The notes under the pieces: model-generated
Seen by the model: the letters and a program-made list of their open reading frames with translations, nothing else
The model's database searches: none
Told to the model about the DNA's origin: nothing
Assembly (NCBI GenBank): GCA_964431735.1
Contig: CAYSLJ010000113.1
Coordinates: forward strand, 1 to 23,792
Length of the DNA: 23,792 nt
Direction: 5' to 3'
Source of the DNA: CALARM01 sp964431735
GTDB lineage: Bacteria > Vulcanimicrobiota > SpSt-956 > JAKJGF01
Translations under genes and position numbers: made by a program
In this document: piece after piece, positions 8,401 to 13,789 of the stretch
Position numbering within the stretch: position 1 is the stretch's first letter
How the letters are laid out: each line of letters begins with the position of its first letter

Positions 8401-8685
8401 AAACAGCTTTATGCCTATATGTATGCCATTGAAAATATTACCTTCAGAGAAGGTTTTAAGACACGGGTAAGTACGTCCTATATCTATTTCCTTCAGAGAG
8501 GCCTCTACGGGGAGATTGGAAAAGACCATGGCCATATAGAGGAATTGAGGAAAGAACTTCTGCTGTCTTCGGACATGCTTCTCGGAAGAAAGGATTTTGA
8601 TGAGTATATATATAGAAAGAGCGGCATATGTTCCGGGTGCGAATACAGAACACTGTGCGAGAAAATCGTAACATGTAACGCGTAA
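5404..8685 (+). CDS. addA: AddA-like UvrD helicase with C-terminal Fe-S nuclease
   Basis: A 1093-residue helicase-nuclease subunit. Helicase motifs in order: AGAGSGKT (29-36), ITFTRKAAVEMKERI (Ia), VDEFQDVN (II), VGDHKQSIYGFRGAD (III), LSNCYRST (IV), MTVHASKGLEFD (V) and FYVAATRAKR (VI). The C-terminal PD-(D/E)XK domain shows H877 (VVHEIL), D965 (GVADRVD) and E979-x-K981 (IIEYKTD). Unusually for AddA, four cysteines flank the nuclease: C837 (YLTCGRLYYF) and C1076-x2-C-x5-C1085, the Cas4/AddB-type Fe-S pattern. ATG at 5404 follows GGAG about 11 bases upstream. It lies 98 bp after addB in the same operon and ends in a degenerate heptamer array that provides TAA. Known role: resection of DNA ends with AddB. 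Confidence 0.9.
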   Translation: MIDKICRDYDVNTEQAEALDIKINTGLKAGAGSGKTRVLAKRFFKILKEAPLIEIDSIVAITFTRKAAVEMKERIRLEIYREIKKEHDRDLKLKWKKLRDLITTANIDTIHGFCTSIIRDNFAPAGIDPAFTLIEETDSAVKLQEFTEEAIEEYLENTDHDGTVNHVLDKYGTATLVSGKLRDDIIRLYFSIRGHGAFEKEMEKWKNSSCNELASMAISLLLKLHEKYKDFKNKKNVLDFNDLEIMTEKLLENHGIKERYFQRFRYFLVDEFQDVNPIQERILSGLTEKDGTIPPGRLFIVGDHKQSIYGFRGADYKIFDRVCEKINENGMVKYLSNCYRSTANIVDTVNMIFEKLIDPFEKLQLPFSDNGKELKVQLVTWKKDEVSRKSKWDTIKKLLGDDKHKEILKRELLLTGEDEGKSHNKRDYQGAIVAGLVQKITGEYRDEKGGFTCKDIAILLRSRTNLKSIEHALRARNIPCCVIGGLGFWEKEEIIDIMSLYKYIFNPSDSISFLSVLRSPLMSFSDNMIYTLLEGYDISKSLMSYLEEFSESSPVAARAYNLFTKCLKLKGTLNSYELIKRLCDETNYGEILLSLQDGEQKYRNLEKLFSLVMEFERKNIYNPGELPLYLELMEDNGGMNEEAFIDTEDSDSVKIMTVHASKGLEFDAVIIPDMDRRIDWIVRRDKPLFFYDEEKGIIWAGIKDEENPDYQAFYERQILKENNDSRRIFYVAATRAKRYLAFVGENQESPEKDEPSLNTFMIQMKWALKDRIVNTMEHTDGKSFISSPPLPSYPPDFATEAIKNLKSKGYGGDIIKPYVSTPAGSINISMYQKYLTCGRLYYFQYLARLEPDDGNGQEEGLYGDKKTDARLRGNVVHEILSHMNSFSDRDMNEKIEKLIKEEISKNKEDYISEDEIRKYIVNYFDIEKNLRKERKGKYLKSFYEFRFSVPLEGNVLLNGVADRVDIYENNGAVEAVIIEYKTDTVRNIEDIKEKIDFYRKQLYAYMYAIENITFREGFKTRVSTSYIYFLQRGLYGEIGKDHGHIEELRKELLLSSDMLLGRKDFDEYIYRKSGICSGCEYRTLCEKIVTCNA

Positions 8686-8692
8686 TTCGTAT
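8666..8692 (+). repeat. Degenerate heptamer array at the addA 3' end
   Basis: Four 7-base units, GTAACAT, GTAACGC, GTAATTC and the partial GTATC, run in register. They encode the last residues of addA and its TAA (8683-8685). No facing second arm is seen, so it is a half or decayed cassette. Confidence 0.6.
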
Positions 8693-8701
8693 CATCTGAT
8701 T

Positions 8702-8722
8702 GACCTGATAATATTTCAGGTC
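8702..8722 (+). terminator. Likely terminator after addA
   Basis: GACCTGA (8702-8708) pairs with TCAGGTC (8716-8722) around a 7-base loop, followed by TGTTTGG. It stands 16 bp after the addA stop. The T-tract is poor, so termination strength is uncertain. Confidence 0.5.
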
Positions 8723-8907
8723 TGTTTGGATATTCTTTCTCCGAAATCTACAGCTGCTGAATGGCCTGCTTTATATAAAAGACCGGTACATGTTTTATCC
8801 ATAATAAAATTGGTTGTTATAAGGCAAAAATTATCCCATAATCCTCTGTATACATCTTTAAATAGTACAGAGGAAAGATTTTTATATTGTAAAACAACTC
8901 TGCCCAT
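8716..8907 (-). pseudogene. Relic of a PIN-domain (VapC-like) gene
   Basis: An open frame of 63 codons whose second half, LITTNFIMDKTCTGLLYKAG followed by HSAAVDFGER, closely resembles the middle of a PIN-domain protein family ('LVTTNFVLDET...RYRLGHRVAVEFGE', from memory). The N-terminal catalytic DTS-type segment and the C-terminal TDC-type segment are both missing, and no good ribosome-binding site precedes the first ATG. The frame ends inside the addA terminator stem. I read it as a toxin gene truncated at both ends, with no antitoxin beside it; an expressed short protein is a less likely alternative. Confidence 0.5.
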
Positions 8908-8928
8908 ATATATCCATCTTTTTTATAA

Positions 8929-9180
8929 CTATGCAATTTCACTCTGTATAGTTCCTGTTTCATATAAGAAATCAGGAGATATATCGGCTCCGTTCTCCCA
9001 GGCAATTGTATCAGTTTCCTTATCCAGATATACCTTTTGAAAATATTTAATATCTTTAAGAGGTTCAAATATTTCCCCTTCAAGATGCCCCTTCAGATCT
9101 ACAAGGCGGACAGTCCCATCTTCAAAGGTTAAAAATAATTTATATTCTTCCGCATATTTAACGTTTCTTACAAAGTGCAT
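8929..9180 (-). CDS. DUF2442 family protein
   Basis: An 83-residue protein with the DUF2442 pattern: FEDGTVRLVDLKGHLEG, then IFEPLKDIKYF and IAWENGADISPDFLYE. Known: DUF2442 genes usually sit directly after a DUF4160 gene, and the pair is predicted to be a TA-like module; the biochemical role is not known to me. The ATG at 9180 follows a GGGGTG stretch. Here the expected DUF4160 partner upstream survives only as its last 37 or so codons (9196-9311), so this gene is an orphan. A decayed copy of its first codons is also present near 9980-10003. Confidence 0.75.
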   Translation of the reverse strand: MHFVRNVKYAEEYKLFLTFEDGTVRLVDLKGHLEGEIFEPLKDIKYFQKVYLDKETDTIAWENGADISPDFLYETGTIQSEIA

Positions 9181-9195
9181 ATAAAACACCCCAAA

Positions 9196-9311
9196 TTAAA
9201 CTAAAGGCGGAATTTGTTTTAAAGATTTATTGCATATAGCAAGATCCCAGTTTTCTATTAATTTTTCTCTATTCTCAAAAGCCCATTCCAGAACAAGCGA
9301 AATAACTCTTT
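9196..9311 (-). pseudogene. Truncated DUF4160 gene (C-terminus only)
   Basis: Reading minus-strand from 9311 to TAA at 9196-9198 gives VISLVLEWAFENREKLIENW and then DLAICNKSLKQIPPLV, the typical DUF4160 C-terminal helix (compare 'ALALVLEWASLHREELLENWELA', from memory). No start codon or N-terminal half exists: the frame is cut at 9312, exactly where the 57-bp repeat starts. The stop lies 15 bases before the DUF2442 start, the normal operon order, so the loss is specific to the 5' side. Confidence 0.7.
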
Positions 9312-9368
9312 TAAAACTATCTGAGATAATTATAATAAATATTATAATAAAAATAAATAGGCTTTTAT
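9312..9368. repeat. 57-bp dispersed repeat, copy 2
   Basis: Identical over 57 bp to 2041-2097. Here it is joined directly to the truncated DUF4160 gene and has no MITE at its left border, so it shows what the uninterrupted left flank of the unit can look like (TTTTAAAAC). The promoter of the downstream TA pair follows 28 bp later. Confidence 0.85.
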
Positions 9369-9396
9369 GGCAGGCTACCCCATCTTCATCTTTTTA

Positions 9397-9426
9397 TTGA
9401 CAGAATATCAGTATTTTTTTTATAAT
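9397..9426 (+). promoter_or_regulatory. Promoter of the RelE/ParE-like TA pair
   Basis: TTGACA (9397-9402) and TATAAT (9421-9426) are separated by 18 bp. Transcription should start near 9433, about 49 bases before the ATG at 9482. AAAGGAG (9468-9474) is the ribosome-binding site. Confidence 0.7.
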
Positions 9427-9481
9427 TATAGATAATAGATTGAGAAATAACAATGGAAATTTCCTTGAAAGGAGAAAGACT

Positions 9482-9682
9482 ATGTTAAATCTTAAAGACA
9501 TAGAGGAAGCAGTATCAAATTTAAAAGAAAAAGAATTAAGAAAATTTCGGGAATGGTTCGAAGAATTTGATGCCGGTGTCTGGGATAAACAGTTCACTGA
9601 AGATGTGAAATCAGGAAGACTGGATAAAATAGCAGAACATGCACTGGAAGACTATAAAAAAGGGAAATGTAAAGAATTATGA
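9482..9682 (+). CDS. Antitoxin of a RelE/ParE-like pair
   Basis: A 66-residue acidic, helical protein with the pattern FREWFEEFDAGVWDKQFTED followed by KIAEHALEDYKKGKCKEL. This C-terminal pattern is widespread in antitoxins that precede RelE/ParE-fold toxins and is the toxin-wrapping part. I chose ATG 9482 because AAAGGAG sits seven bases upstream; an upstream in-frame start at 9440 has no ribosome-binding site and lies close to the -10 box. The stop overlaps the toxin ATG by four bases (9679-9682), which couples their translation. The N-terminal segment is short, so whether it binds DNA alone is unclear. Confidence 0.82.
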   Translation: MLNLKDIEEAVSNLKEKELRKFREWFEEFDAGVWDKQFTEDVKSGRLDKIAEHALEDYKKGKCKEL

Positions 9683-9936
9683 AGCATTTTGCCGGACCTT
9701 CTTTCTGGGAATGTTATGAAAAATTGCCTGCAGAAATCAAAAATTTAGCAGACAAAAATTTTAAAATTTTTAAAGAAAATCTTTATCATCCTTCTCTGCA
9801 TTTAAAAAAAGTTAACAATTACTGGTCTGTAAGGATTGGTATCAGATACCGTGCACTGGCTTTTGAAGTAGAGGAAGATTTGTTATGGTTCTGGATTGGG
9901 CCTCATGAAGAATATGATAAATTGATAGAAAAGTAA
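9679..9936 (+). CDS. RelE/ParE-superfamily toxin
   Basis: An 85-residue basic protein with the RelE/ParE/HigB fold pattern: FWECYEKLPAEIKNLADKNF in the N-terminal helices, HPSLHLKKVNNYWSVRIGIR in the first strands, and YRALAFEVEEDLLWFWIGPH in the last ones. Known members are ribosome-dependent mRNA nucleases or gyrase inhibitors; the sequence alone does not say which. It overlaps the antitoxin gene by ATGA. The length is normal and no frame damage is seen, so the pair is probably live, in contrast to the decayed modules on both sides of it. Confidence 0.85.
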   Translation: MKHFAGPSFWECYEKLPAEIKNLADKNFKIFKENLYHPSLHLKKVNNYWSVRIGIRYRALAFEVEEDLLWFWIGPHEEYDKLIEK

Positions 9937-9977
9937 TCCTGTAGAACAGTAAATCCCGGTAATTCCGGCTCAGGCTC

Positions 9978-10088
9978 CCCCGTTAACGTCTCTTACAAAA
10001 TGCCTGCGAAATACTCCCTTAAACTAAAGGCAAAATCTATGTTAAAGATTTTATAGAAGGAGCCCGATTTCCTATTAATTTTTCTCTA
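9978..10088 (-). pseudogene. Decayed second DUF4160/DUF2442 junction
   Basis: Minus-strand 10088 to 10019 reads EKLIGNRAPSIKSLT, a stop, then ILPLV and TAA, a damaged match to the end of the DUF4160 fragment at 9196-9311 (EKLIENWDLAICNKSLKQIPPLV). Just downstream CATTTTGTAAGAGACGTTAA (10001-9982) matches the first codons of the DUF2442 gene (CACTTTGTAAGAAACGTTAA), after which similarity ends. So this is a relic of the same two-gene locus, in the same orientation, about 0.8 kb away, with the live RelE/ParE pair between them. Confidence 0.65.
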
Positions 10089-10617
10089 TGAATTACTCAG
10101 GCCTTCGAGATAATAATTATAATCATTTTCACTGAAACATACGAAAATAACCTTTTCTATGGAAGTATTTTTAGCAAGGAATTTTTTTACTTCTCTTATT
10201 GCTATCTTTACTGCTCTTTCAATCGGGAACCTGTAGATGCCGGTGCTTATGGACGGGAAAGCTATTGTTTTTATATTATGTTTCTCTGCCAGAACAAGGG
10301 AATTCCTGTAACACCCGGCAAGTAATTCGTCTTCTCCGCTGTTTCCATCATGCCATATGGGACCTACTGCATGGATGACCCATTTTGCCGGCAATTTATA
10401 TCCCTTTGTTATTTTTGCATTCCCTGTTTCACAGCCTCCGAGAGTAAGACATTCTTTTTCAAGTTCCGGCCCTGCGGCAGAATGGATTGCGCCGCATACG
10501 CCAGAACCATTTCGGAGTCTATCATTTGCGGCATTTACTATGGCATCTACGGAGAGTTTTTGTAATGTCTCCTTTGATGAGTTCTATTCTTGATGAAATT
10601 TCTGTTACCTGTGACAT
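10086..10617 (-). pseudogene. Macro-domain (ADP-ribose-binding) protein, frameshifted
   Basis: From ATG 10617, behind AAGGAGG, the frame reads MSQVTEISSRIELIKGDIT and then shifts at an A5 run (10557-10561 as T5 on the plus strand). Skipping one base restores KLSVDAIVNAANDRLRNGSG, then VCGAIHSAAG, and continues to PSISTGIYRFP and the stop at 10086-10088. The joined product is about 176 residues, normal for a single macro domain of the YmdB type (O-acetyl-ADP-ribose deacetylase or ADP-ribose hydrolase). NAAND, GSGVCGAIH and the STGIYRFP loop are the ligand-binding elements. As written only 10086-10394 and the first 20 codons are open. Either one A was gained, the run is misread, or slippage restores the frame. 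Confidence 0.8.
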
Positions 10618-10660
10618 GAATTATTTCCTCCTTGTTGAAACGTTATTTTGATTGATAAAC

Positions 10661-11254
10661 TTATTTGTTATTTTTCTCTACAGATCTTTCTTTAATATTA
10701 TCAGGATTTTCTTTGTCCAGTTCCCATTTTACCGGATTATTTATTATATATTCCCTTATCTGGCTTAATTCCAGATCATTTCTTATAATATGGTCATAAT
10801 AATTTCTCTGCCAGAGTTTGCCGGGGAATGGCGGCCAGTTATGTTGTATTACAGATTTATGATAAATGTTTGTTGTTAATGATTTAAACCGATGTATAAT
10901 ATCAGGCAATTTCATCGTGGTACCACCCGGTGGTTCTCCCTGTAAGGGATTAGCCCGACAGGGGCAGGCACGGGGGCCTGCCCCTACGGTTAATATGATA
11001 ATTCCATGAATATGGTTTGGCATTATAATATAAGAGTCTATTCCAACACCGGCATAATGGTCAGGCAATGTATTCCATATATTTTGCACCATAAGACCTG
11101 CATCATTTAAGAAGATAGTATTATTTATTGACTGACCCAGCAGACATTCACGATTTTGTATACAGATAGTTACAAAATAATATCCTTTCTGGCTGTAGTC
11201 ATAGCCTTTCAATCTTATAGAACGTCTATGATGAATATCTGGATTATATTTCAT
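10661..11254 (-). CDS. REP-associated tyrosine transposase (RAYT, Y1/IS200-like)
   Basis: A 197-residue Y1 HUH transposase of the REP-associated group. Seen: the N-terminal RRSIRLKGYDYSQKGYYFVT motif, the HUH metal site in MPNHIHG, and the candidate nucleophile tyrosines in RNYYDHIIRND, followed by IREYIINNPVKW. Known: RAYTs bind and cut REP hairpins as single strands and are usually single-copy domesticated enzymes. The segment VGAGPRACPCRANP is the translation of a REP hairpin inserted in frame (10960-10985) after the HUH strand, a position where many RAYTs carry similar 'VGAGL.PAP' segments (memory). Three more hairpins stand just upstream. The ribosome-binding site is weak. All motifs are intact, so it may be active. 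Confidence 0.88.
   Translation of the reverse strand: MKYNPDIHHRRSIRLKGYDYSQKGYYFVTICIQNRECLLGQSINNTIFLNDAGLMVQNIWNTLPDHYAGVGIDSYIIMPNHIHGIIILTVGAGPRACPCRANPLQGEPPGGTTMKLPDIIHRFKSLTTNIYHKSVIQHNWPPFPGKLWQRNYYDHIIRNDLELSQIREYIINNPVKWELDKENPDNIKERSVEKNNK
10960..10985. repeat. REP hairpin inside the RAYT reading frame
   Basis: AGGGGCAGGC (10960-10969) and GCCTGCCCCT (10976-10985) form a perfect 10-bp stem with loop ACGGGG. The 27 bases 10961-10987 recur identically at 11451-11477. It is translated in the minus frame of the transposase without breaking it. Confidence 0.8.
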
Positions 11255-11279
11255 ATTACATCTTTATCCGTTCCCTGTA

Positions 11280-11303
11280 GGGGCACCCCCCTGTGGGTGC
11301 CCC
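11280..11303. repeat. REP-like hairpin upstream of RAYT, type GGGGCACCC
   Basis: GGGGCACCC (11280-11288) pairs with GGGTGCCCC (11295-11303). It begins 25 bp upstream of the RAYT start codon and would form a hairpin near or in its leader. Confidence 0.7.
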
Positions 11304-11334
11304 TCTATGGGTTATCTTTTGTTTTGTTTCTGTA

Positions 11335-11359
11335 GGGGCAATCCCCCTGTGGTTGCCCC
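11335..11359. repeat. REP-like hairpin upstream of RAYT, type GGGGCAA
   Basis: GGGGCAA (11335-11341) pairs with TTGCCCC (11353-11359), flanked on the left by TGTA as is the hairpin at 11280 and on the right by TGTAAGGGATT as is the REP in the transposase gene. Confidence 0.65.
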
Positions 11360-11450
11360 TGTAAGGGATTGATCTTGCATGGAGGTAATATTCTGAAATA
11401 TTTTCACAGGCAAAATTCTTCGCCTCCCATGTAATGAGCTAACCCTGCGG

Positions 11451-11477
11451 GGGGCAGGCACGGGGGCCTGCCCCTAC
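11451..11477. repeat. REP hairpin identical to the one in the RAYT gene
   Basis: GGGGCAGGC (11451-11459) pairs with GCCTGCCCC (11466-11474). The sequence through TAC at 11477 equals 10961-10987, and the left flank (GAGCTAACCCTGC versus GGATTAGCCCGAC) is also related. Confidence 0.75.
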
Positions 11478-11500
11478 ATTATTGCAAAAAATCGCTGTTT

Positions 11501-11746
11501 TTAATCTTTGTCCATAACTTCTTCGGCAAAATCAGTTGTTGCTTTTAAAATCAATTCAAGGTTGTCTGATGTTATAGATTTTTGTTTAATATAAGTGGTT
11601 TTTGAATTGAGGATTTCTTGAACACCTGGTATGTTGTTAATTTTCTCAACATATTGTTGATATGTTTCTTCTGTAGTACCAAAAGTAGATAACTCTTTAT
11701 TTTTTATTAATTTTATTAAATCATCTAACGTGAGTTTACTGAAAAT
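11501..11746 (-). pseudogene. Orphan ORF fragment, unknown
   Basis: A frame of 81 codons ends at TAA 11501-11503 and reads KLTLDDLIKLIKNKELSTFG followed by a helical, acidic stretch to the end AEEVMDKD. It is closed upstream by a TGA at 11747-11749 with only an ATT codon at 11744-11746, so no normal start exists. An ATG one frame away (TTTTCAG TAA) suggests a lost base near the original start. Codon use looks like real coding sequence. I do not recognise the family. It could be a frameshifted small gene or the tail of a deleted one. Confidence 0.4.
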
Positions 11747-11800
11747 TCATTCTTGACATTAATCTTTTCGTTTATTCATAAGGAAAAGCGAAGAAAAAAA

Positions 11801-11980
11801 TGTATAGTATAACCGTGATCTTTTCATTATAGGATATGAGTTAGAAAGAGTTTTTTTTATGACAGAAATATTGGTTGTTTCAATTAAGTTGATTTTGGTT
11901 TTACACATAGTTATACTATACAGCATTTGCAATTACCTTGTAAATACTGACTTTCATAATGTATATGGTTATACTATACA
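11801..11980. promoter_or_regulatory. Three copies of TGTATAGTATAAC, operator-like or element ends
   Basis: TGTATAGTATAACC lies at 11801-11814; its reverse complement, GGTTATACTATACA, lies at 11967-11980, and a 13-base copy, GTTATACTATACA, at 11910-11922. The outer pair is a perfect 14-bp inverted repeat. The region (11747-12074) lacks a convincing gene: an open frame at 11859-12140 runs into the WYL gene on the other strand and looks spurious. The words could be operators of the neighbouring WYL regulator or the ends of a small inserted element of about 180 bp. Confidence 0.5.
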
Positions 11981-12074
11981 AAAATTGGCTTCTGAAAAAT
12001 TAGCTTTTCCTTATTATATCACAGTTTTTCAAGAGATCAATATCAAAAAAAACGCAAAATTCGGTAAACTCACG

Positions 12075-12875
12075 CTAGTATTCATCCGGATGGGACCAGT
12101 CCCACATATGTACAACAGACAGATCCGGATTTGCAGGTAATGATTTTCTTTCATCTCCTGTTAACTCTGCCGGCTCTCCCTTTATATCCATCTGATTTAC
12201 GACAAAGGTCTTTAATACTTTATCTTTAAGACAGAAAGCCCTGACATACCATTCATAATCATAGACCATAAGAGAATAAGGGATTATTTCTCTTCTTTCT
12301 GATTGTTTTTCTCTGGTTTTTACGTAGTCTATGATGAGTTTCTTTCTATCTTTGCCGACCATGGCATCATTAATTTTTTCGAGTAAATCAGACAGTTTAC
12401 TCTGTGTTTTCGGAGCGGAAATATAAACAGGCTTCTCTCTTCTTTTTTTTAATCCCTCATGATAATATTTCTTGAGTTTATTTTCAAGTTCATCCAGAAA
12501 TTCCAGAGGTGTGCCTTCCATGCCGGAGAGGTATTTTACTGCCATATATAAAGCTTCTACCTCCTCCGGCAGGCATTTTACAAAGACATCCCTCGTGGTA
12601 CAGAGTTTGTACTGTTTTTTATTTCTCTCATATTCTATATCAAATATCCTGTATTCACCGCTCAGATCGTAAGTATATCTTATTTCGTCAATATATTTCT
12701 TTACTACCGACTCTTTACAATTCAGTATTATCCTGTAATCTGCTATATTTTTATTTTCTCCCTTCAGAAGCATATAGAGGAGATTCAGTAGCCTCACCAG
12801 TTTTTTATTGGGACCGTATTTTTTTCTCTCTTTTTTTTTAAAAAAGTTTATTTCTTCATAGGCTGAGTCAATCAT
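12075..12875 (-). CDS. WYL-domain transcriptional regulator
   Basis: A 266-residue protein with an N-terminal winged-helix-like region (about residues 22-95, KLVRLLNLLYMLLKGENKNI onward, followed by a YKLC wing) and a C-terminal WYL domain (about 150-245) with the motif REIIPYSLMVYDYEWYVRAF followed by VLKTFVVNQMDIKG. Known: WYL proteins regulate transcription, often of defence and DNA-damage genes, and sense nucleotide or nucleic-acid ligands. The canonical W-Y-L is W-Y-V here. ATG 12875 follows GAAGAAGG at about nine bases. The gene stands alone between a TA pair and the operator-like words at 11801-11980, so it may control itself or its neighbours; no target is proved. Confidence 0.75.
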   Translation of the reverse strand: MIDSAYEEINFFKKKERKKYGPNKKLVRLLNLLYMLLKGENKNIADYRIILNCKESVVKKYIDEIRYTYDLSGEYRIFDIEYERNKKQYKLCTTRDVFVKCLPEEVEALYMAVKYLSGMEGTPLEFLDELENKLKKYYHEGLKKRREKPVYISAPKTQSKLSDLLEKINDAMVGKDRKKLIIDYVKTREKQSERREIIPYSLMVYDYEWYVRAFCLKDKVLKTFVVNQMDIKGEPAELTGDERKSLPANPDLSVVHMWDWSHPDEY

Positions 12876-12947
12876 AAAAATTAACCTTCTTCCTGAAAGA
12901 ATGATTCATTGTATCGTTTTTTTTATTTACGGCTTAAAATATTAAAC

Positions 12948-13343
12948 CTATCTATCGGTTTTCAGAAAGATACTATTATTTTTAAGCCATTCTGCAAGTC
13001 TCTTATCATCATAAATCTTATTTATTACATTTAAAATCATTGCTTCACACTCATCATCATCTGTATTTATAATAAGTCCGTTCTCCTGAAGGAAAAGATC
13101 CATGGAAGTAAAAGCAGTTCTTTTATTTCCGTCTATAAATGGATGATTTAGAAGAATTGAATGTCCCAGGGCAGCAGCTTTTGAATACATGTCCCTGTAC
13201 AAGTCTATACCTCCGAAAGTGGCCATAGGTCTTGCAACAGAAGCTTCCAGTAATCCTCTGTCTCTTATTCCATATGCACCTCCGAATCTCTCTACAGATC
13301 TGTTGTGTATGAAAATTATCTGTTCCGCAGTTAAATAAATCAT
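12948..13343 (-). CDS. doc: Fic/Doc-family toxin
   Basis: A 131-residue death-on-curing protein. The Fic motif is HPFIDGNKR (67-75), the Doc-type variant with K74 in place of the second glycine of HPFx[DN]GNGR. The N-terminal LTAEQIIFIHNRSVERFGG and the GIRDRGLLEASVARP segment are typical of Doc. Known: Doc proteins phosphorylate EF-Tu and so stop translation; other Fic proteins AMPylate. The K variant favours Doc-like kinase activity. The start overlaps the antitoxin stop by four bases (13340-13343). Length is normal and no damage is seen. Confidence 0.88.
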   Translation of the reverse strand: MIYLTAEQIIFIHNRSVERFGGAYGIRDRGLLEASVARPMATFGGIDLYRDMYSKAAALGHSILLNHPFIDGNKRTAFTSMDLFLQENGLIINTDDDECEAMILNVINKIYDDKRLAEWLKNNSIFLKTDR

Positions 13344-13564
13344 CGGGAAAGCCTTTCCAGAAGAACCTGTCTCTTATCCATATGTTCATCCACTTTCCTG
13401 GCAAATTCAGGAGTTACTATGGCCTGATATTTTTTGATTAGATCACTTACAGCTTCTCTGAATAGTTCTGACTGACTTATCCTGGTTATGGAAGAAATGG
13501 TTTTTAACATCTCAATCTGCTGTGGTTCCAGGGTAGTTGTCAACTTTTTCTTATTTTTAAGCAT
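13340..13564 (-). CDS. Ribbon-helix-helix antitoxin of the Doc toxin
   Basis: A 74-residue basic protein. Residues 7-45 (KLTTTLEPQQIEMLKTISSI, then TRISQSELFREAVSDLI) fit a ribbon-helix-helix domain with a short N-terminal beta strand and two helices; the C-terminal tail (ARKVDEHMDKRQVLLERLSR) would wrap the toxin. Known: Phd-type antitoxins usually pair with Doc, so an RHH partner is a different but recorded combination. ATG 13564 follows AAAGGGGG. First gene of a two-gene operon; probably autorepressor. Confidence 0.78.
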   Translation of the reverse strand: MLKNKKKLTTTLEPQQIEMLKTISSITRISQSELFREAVSDLIKKYQAIVTPEFARKVDEHMDKRQVLLERLSR

Positions 13565-13643
13565 AATTAATACCCCCTTTTTTCTATTTTACCATAAAGT
13601 GCCAGCACTTACAAGAACTTTATGGTAATAATCAAAAATAATC

Positions 13644-13709
13644 TCGTAATGCGTAATGCGTGATGCGCAGGGATTAAACCCGTCACGCGTCACGCGTTAC
13701 GCGTCACGA
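13644..13709. repeat. Heptamer hairpin cassette C (GTAATGC/GTCACGC)
   Basis: CGTAATG, CGTAATG and CGTGATG lead to GCAGGGATTAAACCC and four GTCACGC-like units (one GTTACGC). It is nearly identical to the cassette at 5293-5365 but one left unit shorter, and has no MITE ends around it. It lies between the divergent antitoxin and Dna2-like genes, 80 bp from each. Confidence 0.85.
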
Positions 13710-13789
13710 TTCTCATAATAATACTTGAAGGAATATTCCTTAAAGACGTGAATAATATTTCAACATATAAAGAGAAAAGAGGCCTGTCT

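Noticed and set aside
10350..10593. Plus-strand ORFs across the macro-domain gene
   Set aside because: They are antisense to a recognisable macro domain and only look open because of the frame.
11859..12140. Plus-strand 93-codon ORF in the gap next to the WYL gene
   Set aside because: It overlaps the conserved end of the WYL gene on the other strand, contains two of the operator-like words, and its sequence has no coding character after the first helix. The run of T before the ATG is not a ribosome-binding site.
5293..13709. Heptamer arrays as CRISPR repeats
   Set aside because: Units are 7 bases in direct contact with no spacers, and arms are inverted; no cas genes are seen (the Cas4-like domain belongs to a Dna2-like protein).
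13748..13789. GTG 13748 as the start of the Dna2-like gene
   Set aside because: Its nearest ribosome-binding-like sequence is about 14 bases away, while ATG 13790 has AGAGG at seven bases and begins exactly at the conserved nuclease N-terminus.
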